Shown: positions 1 to 9,830, counted from the first letter of the stretch. The stretch is 64,000 nucleotides of DNA from Bartonella sp. M0283 (GCF_016100455.1 NZ_JACFSK010000001.1:1116001-1180000); one strand, 5' to 3'. Notes: generated from the letters alone by a model not told the origin. Numbers and translations: made by a program.

Positions 1-2
1 GC

Positions 3-98
3 CAGCGCATTTTCGAATGGGTTACGCCGGAAGAAGCGGCCCGTCGAGTCGTCGAGCCACAATTAAAAAAATTGCTTCTTGATTATCGTCCGCGTTAA
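3..98 (+). CDS. NUDIX hydrolase, C-terminal fragment (partial)
   Basis: Only the last 31 codons lie in the window, ending at TAA 96-98. The visible peptide has the core FEWVTPEEAARRVVEPQLKK, typical of the C-terminal helix of short rhizobial NUDIX hydrolases, which cleave nucleoside diphosphates linked to another moiety. The catalytic Nudix box lies upstream and outside the window, so substrate and activity cannot be judged. The family call rests on this tail alone. Confidence 0.55.
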   Translation, partial: QRIFEWVTPEEAARRVVEPQLKKLLLDYRPR

Positions 99-464
99 TA
101 ACAAGCGCGTGACTTATGGCCGATAGCCGTTGAATACCAAACTCTCTCCCGTTCTCCGGATATTGATTCGATAGAACTCGAATTTTTACAGATATTTCTC
201 AAATCCCGTGAAATTACATCTGGCTGAAAATTACTGACAAAGCGTAGTAGCGCCAGTGATTCGGGAACAGAACTTTTACTATCCCACCATAAAATTTATG
301 TTTTTTAAAATCCTCACTTCGAGAATTCGAGGGAGAGATATTTTATGTTCACGTTATTTCACGAAAAATAAAGAGTGGAATTTGTTCGTCCCCGTTATTC
401 ACACCATTTTCGGTCCGTGCCCCCCACTATATCTAGTTGTCGTACGATTTGAACAAACGACTCC

Positions 465-493
465 TTGACGGGAAAGTGGTTTTGTTCTTTTAT
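465..493 (+). promoter_or_regulatory. candidate promoter of short transcript 1
   Basis: TTGACG (465-470) is followed after 17 bp by TTTTAT (488-493). The -35 is good and the -10 weak but acceptable for an alphaproteobacterial housekeeping promoter. An intrinsic terminator ends about 110 nt downstream, so the pair would bound a roughly 100-nt RNA. No experimental support. Confidence 0.3.
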
Positions 494-576
494 AACTTTC
501 AAGCTGACGTGCTCGAAAACGCGTCACGTTTCACATTGTAATCATGAGTAAATCAGTGAGTAGTCAAAATTGTAAT

Positions 577-607
577 TGCGAGCGGGTATGGCTCGCATTT
601 TTGTTGT
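577..607 (+). terminator. intrinsic terminator
   Basis: A 7-bp stem, TGCGAGC (577-583) with GCTCGCA (591-597), closes a 7-nt loop and is followed by ATTTTTG and further T residues. No protein gene precedes it within 470 bp, so it probably ends a small RNA or a long 3' tail of the upstream NUDIX transcript. Confidence 0.7.
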
Positions 608-654
608 TTTGCGTGGATTCAAGGGTTCATGAAGCGTTGTGTAAAACTTAAAAA

Positions 655-684
655 TTGAGAATAATTTACTATATTTGGTATAAT
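655..684 (+). promoter_or_regulatory. sigma-70-type promoter upstream of nrdJ
   Basis: TTGAGA (655-660) and a consensus TATAAT (679-684) are separated by 18 bp, predicting a start near 691. It is the best promoter-like sequence in the spacer. It could drive nrdJ through a long leader or an independent small RNA ending at 787. The ACAC-type NrdR-like motif at 698-711 sits just after the start, where repressor binding would block initiation. Confidence 0.5.
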
Positions 685-697
685 CTTTGAGTTAAGA

Positions 698-711
698 ACA
701 CAATATATGCC
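698..711 (+). promoter_or_regulatory. NrdR-box-like sequence
   Basis: ACACAATATATGCC matches the first 11 positions of the known NrdR box pattern (ACAC-WATATAT-WGT type), which represses ribonucleotide reductase genes. A second imperfect match, ACACAACATATTGA, lies at 893-906 just ahead of the nrdJ ribosome binding site. NrdR boxes usually come in pairs about 30 bp apart; these are about 195 bp apart, so the assignment is tentative. Confidence 0.35.
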
Positions 712-759
712 AGCGGACATCTTTCGCTTAAGAATGTGTGTTATAAGTAGCTGCATTTA

Positions 760-787
760 ACGGATCACAAAATGATCCGTTTTTTTG
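760..787 (+). terminator. intrinsic terminator 130 bp before nrdJ
   Basis: ACGGATCA (760-767) pairs perfectly with TGATCCGT (773-780) around a CAAAA loop and is followed by a run of seven T (780-786). This is a textbook Rho-independent terminator. Its position between the likely promoter and nrdJ means that it either ends a small RNA or attenuates nrdJ. Confidence 0.8.
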
Positions 788-919
788 CTCGCTAGTTATG
801 ATCGTAAATCAGGGGTTAATCTCTCTCGCCCGTTGTAGAAGATTGAAGAGATTAGGGACAGTTTGTCGTCGGCGTTAAACCGACAGGAACAAACACAACA
901 TATTGAATAAGGACAGGCT

Positions 920-3900
920 ATGAAAATTGCGCGCCATTTCACAAAGGAGGGACAATCTCCCTATACTGGTATTGAATTCCATAAAGCGACAAGTGAAATC
1001 AAAAACCCCAATGGTTCGATCGTTTTCAGGCTCGAAAATATTGATGTTCCCAGCCAATTCAGTCAGGTAGCGGCCGATATTCTGGCGCAAAAATATTTCC
1101 GCAAGGCGGGCGTACCGGCGGCCTTGAAAAAAGTCGAGGAAAATGACGTTCCTTCATGGCTTTGGCGTTCTGTAGCAGATGAAAAAGAACTGGCAAAAAT
1201 TGCTGAAGATAGACGTTATGGTTCGGAAATGGATGCACGGCAGGTTTTTGATCGTCTGGCCGGGACATGGACCTATTGGGGATGGAAAGGCAAATATTTC
1301 GATACAGAAAAAGATGCTCGCGCTTTTCATGACGAACTTGCCTATATGCTTGCCACTCAACGTGTCGCGCCCAACAGTCCGCAGTGGTTCAATACGGGGC
1401 TGTTCTGGGCTTATGGTATTGATGGTCCAAGTCAGGGACATTTTTACGTCGATTGGAAAACCGGAGAACTGACAAGGTCGAAATCGTCCTATGAACATCC
1501 ACAACCCCATGCCTGCTTCATTCAATCTGTTGCGGATGACCTTGTGAATGAAGGCGGAATTATGGATCTATGGGTGCGTGAAGCACGCCTTTTCAAATAC
1601 GGGTCCGGCACGGGTTCGAATTTTTCCCAATTGCGCGGCCAAGGTGAAAAACTTTCCGGAGGCGGTAAATCTTCCGGTTTGATGAGCTTTCTAAAAATCG
1701 GTGACCGGGCAGCCGGTGCAATCAAGTCGGGTGGTACTACGCGTCGGGCAGCCAAAATGGTTGTGGTCGATATCGATCATCCCGATATTGAAGCCTATAT
1801 CGATTGGAAAGTTCACGAAGAGCAAAAAGTAGCCGCTTTGGTGACAGGTTCTAAAATTGTCAAAAAACATCTCACAGCCATTATGAAAGCTTGTGTCAAT
1901 TGCGAAGCAGATAACGGAGACTGTTTTGACCCCAACAAGAACCCGGCATTAAAACGGGAAATTCGGGCTGCCAAAAAAGATCAGGTTCCGGAAAATTACA
2001 TTCAACGCGTTATCCAATTTGCCCGTCAAGGCTTCCGCGATATGGAATTTGATACCTACGATACCGATTGGGATTCGGAAGCCTATCTTACTGTATCAGG
2101 GCAAAATTCGAACAATTCAGTTTCTTTGAAAGACGAATTTCTACGTGCTGTCGAAAATGATGGCGATTGGAACCTTATTCGTCGCACAGACGGAAAAGTT
2201 CATAAAACAGTACGCGCCCGTGATTTGTGGGACCGTATTTCTTATGCAGCTTGGGCTTCTGCCGATCCGGGTGTGCACTTCAATACAACCATGAATGATT
2301 GGCATACGTCACCAGCCGAAGGGCCGATTCGCGCGTCAAATCCGTGTTCGGAATACATGTTCCTTGACGATACGGCCTGCAATCTTGCCTCAATCAATCT
2401 GTTGACCTATCGCAATCACGATGGATCTTATGATCTCGACGCTTATGAACATAGTGTCCGTCTATGGACTATCGTTCTCGAGATATCGGTGATGATGGCG
2501 CAATTTCCGTCAAAAGAAATTGCCAAACGCTCCTATGAATACCGCACACTCGGGCTTGGCTATGCCAATATTGGCGGCTTGTTGATGACCTCCGGTATTC
2601 CTTATGATTCGGACAAAGGACGCGCAATTTGTGGTGCCCTTACGGCAATCATGACCGGTATTGCTTATGCGACCTCGGCTGAAATGGCCAAGGAACTTGG
2701 TGCATTCAAAGGATATAAACCGAATAAAGACAATATGTTGCGTGTCATTCGCAATCATCGCCGTGCAGCCTATGGGGAAACGACAGGTTATGAAGGGCTA
2801 TCTGTTAATCCGGTCGCTTTAATCGCGAAAGATTGCCCGGATCCGAAGATGATCGAACGCGCCCGTAAAGCCTGGGACAAAGCCTTGGAACTTGGCAAGC
2901 TCTATGGCTATCGCAATGCACAGGCTACAGTTGTCGCACCAACCGGCACAATCGGCCTTGTTATGGATTGTGACACAACCGGTATTGAACCTGATTTTGC
3001 ATTGGTGAAATTCAAAAAACTTGCCGGTGGCGGTTATTTTAAAATTATCAATCGCGCTGTTCCGGAAGCTTTACGCACATTAGGCTATTCCGAAAGCCAG
3101 ATTGCCGAAATTGAAGCTTATGCAGTCGGTCACGGGAATATCAATCAGGCGCCGGCAATTAACCCGACAACATTGAAAGCCAAAGGTTTCACTGATGAAA
3201 AGATAGAAACCTTGAACGAGGCAATGAAAAGCGCCTTCGATATCAAGTTCGTCTTCAATAAATGGACATTGGGCGAGGATTTCTGCAAAAATGTTTTGAA
3301 CTTCACTGAAGAACAGCTTGATGACGTTTCTTTTGAAATGCTCCCTGCGCTCGGCTTCTCGAAAAAGGATATCGAGGCCGCCAATCTTCATGTTTGCGGT
3401 GCAATGACACTTGAAGGGGCTCCTCACCTCAAACAAGAGCATTATCCGGTATTTGATTGCGCCAATGCTTGCGGAAAAATTGGCAAACGCTATCTGTCGG
3501 TTGAAAGTCATATCCGTATGATGGCGGCAGCCCAGCCTTTTATTTCGGGGGCTATTTCCAAGACAATCAACATGCCGAATGATGCAACTGTCCAAGATTG
3601 CGCCGATGCTTACATGTTGTCATGGAAACTCGCATTGAAAGCCAACGCGCTTTATCGCGATGGTTCGAAATTGTCCCAGCCATTGAATGCGTCGCTTATT
3701 GCCGATGATGATGATGAAGATGCGGTTGATAATCTGATTGAACAACCGGCGGCTGCGCGTACGGCGAAAGTTACAGAAAAGATCGTCGAAAAAGTCGTTG
3801 AAAAATATATTCATGAACGCGAAAAATTGCCAAATCGCCGGCAAGGCTACACGCAAAAGGCGATCGTTGGCGGACATAAAGTCTATCTTAGAACCGGTGA

Positions 3901-4657
3901 ATTCGGTGATGGACGTCTAGGGGAAATTTTCATTGATATGCACAAGGAAGGCGCTGCATTCCGTGCAATGATGAACAATTTCGCTATCGCCATTTCGCTT
4001 GGGCTACAATATGGCGTACCGTTGGAAGAATATGTTGATGCTTTCACTTTCACCAAGTTCGAACCGGCTGGAATGGTTCAGGGAAATGATGCAATCAAAA
4101 ATGCAACGTCAATTCTTGACTATGTTTTCCGGGAACTAGCAGTTTCTTATCTCGGGCGTTATGACCTTGCCCATGTCGATATGTCCGACTTTTCCAACAC
4201 TGCCTTGGGTAAAGGTGTGAGAGAAGGTAAGACAAACCTGATATCGACAGGTTGGACACGCGGTTACAAACTGACAGATCCCAAAGGGCAGGTTGCAAAA
4301 ATCGCAACGCCAGTCACAAAGTCGAATGTAACGACATTAAAAACCGCAACTGCTGTCCAATCAAAAGCTTCATCAGCTTTGGAAACGCATGGCGCGACTG
4401 CTTTGAAACACGACTTGGCTGAAGAAGACAACAAGATCAATAATTTGTTTGATGCCGACACTTCTGAAGAAGCAAAAGCTGAAGAAATTGCCAATGAAGT
4501 TGCAGAGGCCAAGAAACTTGCATCTGACCGCAGAAAACAAGCTTTGATGCAAGGCTACACCGGAGATATGTGCTCCGAATGTCAGAATTTCACAATGGTG
4601 CGTAATGGTACTTGTTTGAAATGTGATACATGTGGTGCTACAAGCGGTTGTAGTTGA
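920..4657 (+). CDS. nrdJ: vitamin B12-dependent (class II) ribonucleotide reductase
   Basis: This 1245-residue protein reduces ribonucleotides to deoxyribonucleotides using adenosylcobalamin, independent of oxygen. The length fits the long NrdJ form of rhizobia. The signature [20 protein letters not shown] lies near residue 473, within the ten-stranded barrel core. The C-terminus (about 1216-1245) has a CSEC...CLKCDTCG...GCS cysteine cluster, the zinc-ribbon/redox tail thought to re-reduce the active site. A low-complexity linker rich in Ala, Lys and Glu (about 1125-1205) joins core and tail. The start has AAGGA (909-913) 6 nt upstream. The gene is monocistronic, ended by the terminator at 4686-4711; NrdR-type control is suggested but unproven. 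No cobalamin riboswitch is visible. Confidence 0.97.
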   Translation: MKIARHFTKEGQSPYTGIEFHKATSEIKNPNGSIVFRLENIDVPSQFSQVAADILAQKYFRKAGVPAALKKVEENDVPSWLWRSVADEKELAKIAEDRRYGSEMDARQVFDRLAGTWTYWGWKGKYFDTEKDARAFHDELAYMLATQRVAPNSPQWFNTGLFWAYGIDGPSQGHFYVDWKTGELTRSKSSYEHPQPHACFIQSVADDLVNEGGIMDLWVREARLFKYGSGTGSNFSQLRGQGEKLSGGGKSSGLMSFLKIGDRAAGAIKSGGTTRRAAKMVVVDIDHPDIEAYIDWKVHEEQKVAALVTGSKIVKKHLTAIMKACVNCEADNGDCFDPNKNPALKREIRAAKKDQVPENYIQRVIQFARQGFRDMEFDTYDTDWDSEAYLTVSGQNSNNSVSLKDEFLRAVENDGDWNLIRRTDGKVHKTVRARDLWDRISYAAWASADPGVHFNTTMNDWHTSPAEGPIRASNPCSEYMFLDDTACNLASINLLTYRNHDGSYDLDAYEHSVRLWTIVLEISVMMAQFPSKEIAKRSYEYRTLGLGYANIGGLLMTSGIPYDSDKGRAICGALTAIMTGIAYATSAEMAKELGAFKGYKPNKDNMLRVIRNHRRAAYGETTGYEGLSVNPVALIAKDCPDPKMIERARKAWDKALELGKLYGYRNAQATVVAPTGTIGLVMDCDTTGIEPDFALVKFKKLAGGGYFKIINRAVPEALRTLGYSESQIAEIEAYAVGHGNINQAPAINPTTLKAKGFTDEKIETLNEAMKSAFDIKFVFNKWTLGEDFCKNVLNFTEEQLDDVSFEMLPALGFSKKDIEAANLHVCGAMTLEGAPHLKQEHYPVFDCANACGKIGKRYLSVESHIRMMAAAQPFISGAISKTINMPNDATVQDCADAYMLSWKLALKANALYRDGSKLSQPLNASLIADDDDEDAVDNLIEQPAAARTAKVTEKIVEKVVEKYIHEREKLPNRRQGYTQKAIVGGHKVYLRTGEFGDGRLGEIFIDMHKEGAAFRAMMNNFAIAISLGLQYGVPLEEYVDAFTFTKFEPAGMVQGNDAIKNATSILDYVFRELAVSYLGRYDLAHVDMSDFSNTALGKGVREGKTNLISTGWTRGYKLTDPKGQVAKIATPVTKSNVTTLKTATAVQSKASSALETHGATALKHDLAEEDNKINNLFDADTSEEAKAEEIANEVAEAKKLASDRRKQALMQGYTGDMCSECQNFTMVRNGTCLKCDTCGATSGCS

Positions 4658-4685
4658 TCATTTTATACTTTTCCTAATTTTCTTA

Positions 4686-4711
4686 ACGGCCCCTTTGAGG
4701 GCCGTTTTTTT
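4686..4711 (+). terminator. intrinsic terminator of nrdJ
   Basis: ACGGCCC (4686-4692) pairs with GGGCCGT (4699-4705) across a 6-nt loop, followed by seven T. It lies 28 nt after the nrdJ stop codon. Confidence 0.92.
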
Positions 4712-5932
4712 GTCCCCTCCCCCTTTTGGTTACAGAACGCGAAATTCATACTCTGCTTTTTTCTTTACCGAACCCCGAACGGAGCACACGAAAAGACTTG
4801 TCAAAAAGACCCGATTGACCGCTCGATTGCGTCATTTTCTACTTTGTCAAATCTATTTTCCGGATGGACCGCTTATCGAATATAAAAATCGATAGCCGCA
4901 ACATGCCAGCCCGATGAAGAAATCGACGAAAACAATTTGTTATATTGTTCATGCGGTTCCATTTCCATAAACAATGAACGCCGCTCGTTATAAATTCACG
5001 ATCAGAAGCTGATTTGTATTCCTCGTCCTATGAGAGATTTTCCCGAACATAGGATAGATAATTACAATTTCTTTCCATCAACTTATCTCATGCTGGTTAA
5101 CTTGCTGGTCATTCACCGTATGGCCGCCAATTCACGACATATGCGCTATGATCAGGTCTGTCCAAATAATAGTTCCGGAAAACATTTAACAACTGGAAGT
5201 TCACGAAAATCCTTGCCAAGGACAATAGGATTAATCTCGAAAAAGTCTCGTCTTCCAGCAGAATAATCATTTTCATCAGCGAGAAACTTTCAAGCTCCAG
5301 TTTGCTCTTTTGTTATTTTATCAAGTCAAAAAGACAATCGAACACGAGCATTTCAACCCGAATGAAGAGTTCAAAGATTTTATAACCGTAAAACAACCGC
5401 AAGTCTTATCGCTTCATGATTAGCTTATCAGGAAGCTACCGACCTTTTCGAGCGTTCAATCTTGCTCAAATTCGGTTCCTGATTGCTCTTACCCTGCCCT
5501 CTACAACGAAAACGAATTCCATGAAGCTGTTTTAAACAGCCATAAAAACCAATTAGCCAAAAATTGGCAGAAAAATATTTTAATAACATGCATATTCAAG
5601 CGGCTCTTTTAGCCAAGAGCTGTTAATTGATTGCTATTGAAAGGAAGATACCTCAAAGAGGGGAGAAACACGGACCGGTTGAAATATTCACTTTTTGATT
5701 CAAGTTTTTTAATTATAAGACTGATTTTTAATTATTTTTTACTTATAAAAGTTTTGCGTTAGTTCCTTCGAATAATTGGACAATTGCGCTTTTCTCATGA
5801 GGTTTTGTCTTATTGCAGCCTCGACCACAAAACGCATATCCTTACTGATCGCATTTTTAGATAACGACTTTGAGCCCGAGCCCATAATTTCGTGTTCCGA
5901 TAAAAGTTTGAACAGTTCTTTTTCAAAAAGAT
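4712..5932. other. 1.2-kb spacer between nrdJ and miaA without recognisable genes
   Basis: Both strands hold only short open frames with no ribosome binding sites and no protein families I recognise. A weak hairpin (stem around 5602-5623) lacks a T-run. The last 200 bp before miaA are AT-rich. From memory, related genera carry ilvI/ilvH near miaA; no remnant of these is identifiable here, so a deletion scar is only a possibility. Confidence 0.5.
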
Positions 5933-6799
5933 TTAAATTCTTTTCCAATCACTGCCCAATTGGTGCCGGAACCATGTCATTTGGCGTTTTGCATAACGGC
6001 GCGTACCCGTTTTGGCTTTGACAATTGCCGTTTCGATTGAGTCTTCACCTCGTAAAACGCGGTTGAATTCTGGTACGCCAATGGCTTTCATAGCCGGCAT
6101 CGATGGATCCAATCCCAGTTTTACCAGTGAACGCACTTCGTCCAAAGCGCCATTATCAACCATTTTATCAAAACGATCTTCTATACGGCGATAAACAAGG
6201 TTACGGTCCGGCATTAAAAGTAATTTGGTGACATCTTCACCTTCAAGAACCGGTTTGGTCTTTTGACTTTGCCAATAACTTAGAGGTTTTCCTGTCGCAT
6301 CATAGACTTCCAGAGCACGAATAATTCTCTGGCCATCATGGTCACTCAGACGGAGAGCAACAGAACTGTCGATATCTTTAAGGATATTATAAAGTGCAAA
6401 TGCTCCTTTTTCCTTCAGCTCTTCACGCCATTTTTCTCTTATATTTGCCGGTATATCGGGAATTTCAGCCATGCCTTCCAATAAGGTTTTAAAATAAAGT
6501 CCCGTTCCTCCGACAAAAATAAGAGGACCTTCATTGGAGTTTATAATATCCGATGCATCTTTAAGCCATTGACCTGTGGAATATTGTTTTTCTGGCGAAA
6601 CATAGCCGTAAAGATAATGTGGAACACGCCCCATATCATCATTGCTCGGCCGTGCGGTGATAATCTGTAAAACGCTGTAAACTTGCATAGAATCAGCATT
6701 GACAATCGAGGCACCGTTTTTCTCTGCCAATTTTAGAGCAAAATCCGACTTGCCGCTTGCTGTTGGTCCCGCTATCAAAGTAATTGTTGTTTTTTTCAT
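5933..6799 (-). CDS. miaA: tRNA dimethylallyltransferase
   Basis: MiaA transfers the dimethylallyl group to N6 of A37 in tRNAs reading UNN codons, the first step of ms2i6A formation. The 288-residue product has the P-loop GPTASGKS near residues 11-18, followed by the substrate-binding NADSMQVY and the TGLYFKTLLEGM segment. The C-terminal TRRYAKRQMTWFRHQ motif contacts tRNA. An in-frame stop lies five codons upstream of the ATG, so the start is fixed. The gene is divergent from serB with only 14 bp between start codons, and no strong Shine-Dalgarno is visible; transcription of miaA must therefore begin inside serB. Confidence 0.96.
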   Translation of the reverse strand: MKKTTITLIAGPTASGKSDFALKLAEKNGASIVNADSMQVYSVLQIITARPSNDDMGRVPHYLYGYVSPEKQYSTGQWLKDASDIINSNEGPLIFVGGTGLYFKTLLEGMAEIPDIPANIREKWREELKEKGAFALYNILKDIDSSVALRLSDHDGQRIIRALEVYDATGKPLSYWQSQKTKPVLEGEDVTKLLLMPDRNLVYRRIEDRFDKMVDNGALDEVRSLVKLGLDPSMPAMKAIGVPEFNRVLRGEDSIETAIVKAKTGTRRYAKRQMTWFRHQLGSDWKRI

Positions 6800-6813
6800 G
6801 AGCGGAGTTTTCT

Positions 6814-7713
6814 ATGTCCCGAAGTGAGTTGCTTGTGGCAACGTTGATTGCCAATCCTGATAGACCGGTTTTAACATCGCAGCTCGTTGATAAAGCCTCT
6901 CATAGTCTTAATGCAAGCACTGTCTATTGGCTTTGTGACGGAGTTGCATGTGATATCCCGCTTGGTGACGATATCGGGCCAGAAAAGGCGGAACAAGCCT
7001 TGCGTAGCGCACTTCAGGGCGAACCGGTGGATTTTGCCGTCCAAATTCAAGACAAGAGGCGAAAAAAACTGCTTGTCGCCGACATGGACTCAACCATGAT
7101 CGGGCAAGAATGTATTGACGAACTTGCCGATGTTGCAGGATTGCGCGACTATATTTCCGACATTACCAGACGCGCCATGAATGGCGAAATTGCATTTGAA
7201 CCGGCGCTTCGCGAGCGGGTATCCCTGTTGAAAGGTCTGCCATTATCAATCATTGACGATGTCATTGAAAACCGTATTACTCTGACCAATGGCGGAAAAG
7301 AACTTATCGCGACCATGCGTGGACATGGTGCTTATACTGCCCTCGTTTCCGGTGGTTTTACATTGTTTACAAAAAAAATAGCAAATGCAATCGGTTTTGA
7401 TGAACATAATGCCAACGAACTTGTCGTTGAAGACGGGCATCTTGCGGGTCTTGTAAATGAACCTATTTTAGGCAAACAAGCAAAATTGGAAAAGCTTGAA
7501 GAACTCTGTAAAAAATTGAATATATCACCGGAAGATGCCATGGCCGTGGGCGATGGCGCTAATGACCTTGCAATGCTTAACCTGGCCGGTTCCGGTGTAG
7601 CACTCCACGCCAAGCCACTCGTGGCCGAAGCTGCTTCGATTCGTATTGATTATGGTGATCTGACTGCTCTTCTCTATCTACAGGGTTATCGCAAGTCGGA
7701 GTTTCTCCATTGA
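6814..7713 (+). CDS. serB: phosphoserine phosphatase
   Basis: SerB dephosphorylates O-phosphoserine, the last step of serine synthesis. The 299-residue protein has an N-terminal ACT-like half and a C-terminal HAD domain. The catalytic motif DMDSTMIGQECIDELA starts at about residue 90, with the nucleophile and acid/base aspartates both present. The HAD motif II serine lies in ALVSGGFT, and GDGAND near 246 supplies the Mg-binding acids. GGAG (6804-6807) sits 6 nt before the ATG. The 294 bp after the gene contain no clear terminator. Confidence 0.95.
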   Translation: MSRSELLVATLIANPDRPVLTSQLVDKASHSLNASTVYWLCDGVACDIPLGDDIGPEKAEQALRSALQGEPVDFAVQIQDKRRKKLLVADMDSTMIGQECIDELADVAGLRDYISDITRRAMNGEIAFEPALRERVSLLKGLPLSIIDDVIENRITLTNGGKELIATMRGHGAYTALVSGGFTLFTKKIANAIGFDEHNANELVVEDGHLAGLVNEPILGKQAKLEKLEELCKKLNISPEDAMAVGDGANDLAMLNLAGSGVALHAKPLVAEAASIRIDYGDLTALLYLQGYRKSEFLH

Positions 7714-8007
7714 AAAATATCTTATAATCATGCGCTGTCCTGAGAGAAATTCGCTTTCTCGAACTTGATAGTCAATTGATCAAATCGGATATCGCAAAAG
7801 CCGTTGAAAAGCCAAGTTATAGAAAATAGCCGCATGAAAGCTGTTCTCACATATGCGACTGTTTTTATGATGAAGTGATAATTGAATGCGAATAGATTTG
7901 CATTAACGATAAAAGATGCAGTTACGCTCGATTATTGATAAATAGTATTCATGGGTCATACACACCATGTTAAAAAACTCTCTCCTGCATCACCGGAATA
8001 TCGCACT

Positions 8008-9504
8008 TTATTCAAGACGTAATGTAACGAAGCGCAACTCGCCATCCTCGCCAGCAACCATTAAAAGCGCATTTTTACGGCCGTTTGCGCGTAAAAGTTC
8101 TAACTGTTTTGCAACATCTTCCGGCGTTTTGACAGCCTGCTGATTGATATCTACAATAACCTCGCCAGTGCGAATGCGTTTTTCATCGGCCGCACTATTT
8201 GCCGTAACGGCAGTAACGACAACGCCATTAATATCCGACTTGACATGGAAGCGTTTGCGCAGTTCGTCCGACAGAGCCGACAGTGTCATCCCCATTGCAT
8301 GGATGGAATCAGAGGCTTCCGCCTTTTTGTCCTCTCCCCCATGCTCGTCGTCGTCGGAAGTCTCGGTTTCCAGTTCCTTTTCTTTCAGGCGACCAAGTTT
8401 TACTTTTACTGTCTTCTCTTCGCCATTGCGAAGAATGGTTACGTCGACAATTTTACCTACGGGGCTTTCAGCTACTATCCTTGGCAATTCACGCGCGTCT
8501 TTAATAGCATGCGTACCAAAGCGTGTGATCACGTCCCCATCTTTCAATTGAGCATTATCGACTGTTTTGTCGTCTATCTTGCCAGCAACAAGTGCACCTT
8601 CTGCTTTTGGTAATTTCAGACTATCAGCAACTTCCTGGCTCACCGGCTGAATCCTTATTGCGAGTGAACCGCGGCGGGTTTCACCAAATTCTTTTAACTG
8701 GTCAAGAACGCCTGTTGCCATATCGGAGGGGATAGCAAAACCGATACCGATAGAACCACCGGATGGTGATATAATTGCCGTATTGATACCGATGACTTTG
8801 CCGTTCATATCGAAAAGCGGACCGCCAGAATTGCCGCGATTGATCGCTGCATCAGTCTGAATAAAATCATCGTAAGGACCGGCACTAATGTCGCGATTGC
8901 GCGCCGAAATAATGCCAACTGTCACTGTGCCGCCAAGGCCAAACGGATTTCCGATGGCCATAACCCAATCGCCAATGCGTGCACTTTCAGAATCGCCAAA
9001 TGAAACGGCGGTAAGTTTTTTGACCTTGGGGTCAACCTGCAAAAGTGCGAGATCCGTTTTCGTATCTTTGCCCAGAAGCTTAGCCTTGAGCTTGGAACCA
9101 TCGGTAAAATTTACCTCAATATCATCAGCATCAGCGATGACATGGTTGTTGGTAACAATAAGCCCTTTTTCTGCATCAATGACAAATCCCGAACCGAGAG
9201 ACTGGACTTTGCGTGATTGGTTCAATTCATTTTTGTCATTTTTAGACGAGAAAAAGTCGTTAAAATATTCCTGAAAGGGTGCTCCCTCTTCCACTTTCGG
9301 CGGGGTGGTTTTATCTCCCTGTTCTGTTCCTTTTATTGTTTGGGACGTTGAAATATTGACAACAGCATCCAACAAACCCGACGCAAGATTGGCGACCGAT
9401 TCAGGTGCTTTGTGCTCCAATGCGACTTCTGCAAAACTTTCAGACTGAGAAAATGAAACAACCGAGCAAAGAGCCGCAGCAAGCATAAAACGCTTTAACA
9501 CCAT
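8008..9504 (-). CDS. degP: Do/HtrA family periplasmic serine endoprotease
   Basis: A periplasmic chaperone-protease of the DegP/HtrA family that degrades or refolds damaged envelope proteins. Counting from the chosen ATG (498 residues), the catalytic triad is His121 (VTNNHVIAD), Asp151 (DTKTDLALL) and Ser226 (GNSGGP). Two PDZ domains follow, separated by an acidic linker rich in Glu and Asp (SDDDEHGGEDKK). The frame stays open 36 codons further upstream, but the ATG at 9504 begins a clear signal peptide (MVLKRFMLAAALCSVVSFSQ) and has AGGA just before it. It lies 138 bp downstream of the DUF2065 gene in the same direction as hflK-hflC, so the four genes probably form a membrane-quality-control operon. 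Confidence 0.93.
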   Translation of the reverse strand: MVLKRFMLAAALCSVVSFSQSESFAEVALEHKAPESVANLASGLLDAVVNISTSQTIKGTEQGDKTTPPKVEEGAPFQEYFNDFFSSKNDKNELNQSRKVQSLGSGFVIDAEKGLIVTNNHVIADADDIEVNFTDGSKLKAKLLGKDTKTDLALLQVDPKVKKLTAVSFGDSESARIGDWVMAIGNPFGLGGTVTVGIISARNRDISAGPYDDFIQTDAAINRGNSGGPLFDMNGKVIGINTAIISPSGGSIGIGFAIPSDMATGVLDQLKEFGETRRGSLAIRIQPVSQEVADSLKLPKAEGALVAGKIDDKTVDNAQLKDGDVITRFGTHAIKDARELPRIVAESPVGKIVDVTILRNGEEKTVKVKLGRLKEKELETETSDDDEHGGEDKKAEASDSIHAMGMTLSALSDELRKRFHVKSDINGVVVTAVTANSAADEKRIRTGEVIVDINQQAVKTPEDVAKQLELLRANGRKNALLMVAGEDGELRFVTLRLE

Positions 9505-9641
9505 ATTCCTATCCCATCTGAAAGCGACAATGACCGTGCTATCATCCCGTTTAGAACATTTCATGACAAAGGGGAATGACTGAATTCTTCTTGAACCGGC
9601 CTTTACCCCCAATTATCACTCGCTGATTTTTACCCTATCAT

Positions 9642-9830
9642 TTACGAATGTGAAAGCCACACAATTATCAAACCGATAACCATTGCACAAAAGCCGCTCA
9701 TACGTAAAATATATTCAGGCGTCACATCTATCTGTGACGCCATCTTTTTTACCAATGCCGGAAAGCCTGCATAAACAAGCCCTTCGATAAAAAGGACAAG
9801 ACCAATTGCAGTAAAAAGCAGCGCCATCAA
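9642..9830 (-). CDS. DUF2065 small inner-membrane protein
   Basis: A 62-residue protein with two hydrophobic segments (about 3-22 and 42-60) and the DUF2065 pattern IGLVLFIEGLVYAGFP. Its start ATG overlaps the hflC stop by 4 nt, so translation is coupled. The function is unknown; its frequent position beside hflC suggests a role with the HflKC-FtsH complex, which is inference from context. Confidence 0.85.
   Translation of the reverse strand: MMALLFTAIGLVLFIEGLVYAGFPALVKKMASQIDVTPEYILRMSGFCAMVIGLIIVWLSHS

Larger units (their letters stand above)
691..787 (+). ncRNA. candidate small RNA or attenuated nrdJ leader (about 97 nt)
   Basis: The segment is bounded by the promoter at 655-684 and a strong terminator at 760-787. 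Inside it, ACATCTT (718-724) can pair with AAGAATGT (731-738, one bulged A), and flanking CAGC and GCTG may extend the stem. No start codon with a ribosome binding site is seen. It matches no RNA family I recognise; in particular it lacks the cobalamin riboswitch layout, although nrdJ encodes a B12 enzyme. It could be a stand-alone RNA or a terminated 5' leader of nrdJ. Confidence 0.4.
99..919. other. 820-bp intergenic region before nrdJ
   Basis: No convincing protein gene is present; a 70-codon open frame at 256-468 has no ribosome binding site or recognisable sequence. The region contains two promoter-like elements (465-493 and 655-684), each followed about 100 nt later by a hairpin with a T-run (577-607 and 760-787), plus two NrdR-box-like sequences (698-711 and 893-906). 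The first 360 bp (99-460) show nothing I can name. Confidence 0.6.

Noticed and set aside
788-919. Cobalamin riboswitch before nrdJ
   Set aside because: I looked for the B12-box and the long multi-stem layout and found neither; class II reductases do not need B12 repression.
5602-5623. Hairpin with stem CGGCTCTT/AAGAGCTG as a miaA terminator
   Set aside because: It is over 300 bp beyond the miaA stop and has no T-run on either strand.
5739-5948. 69-codon frame overlapping the 3' end of miaA
   Set aside because: It starts with TTG inside miaA, has no Shine-Dalgarno and no recognisable homology; the AT-rich region readily gives such frames.
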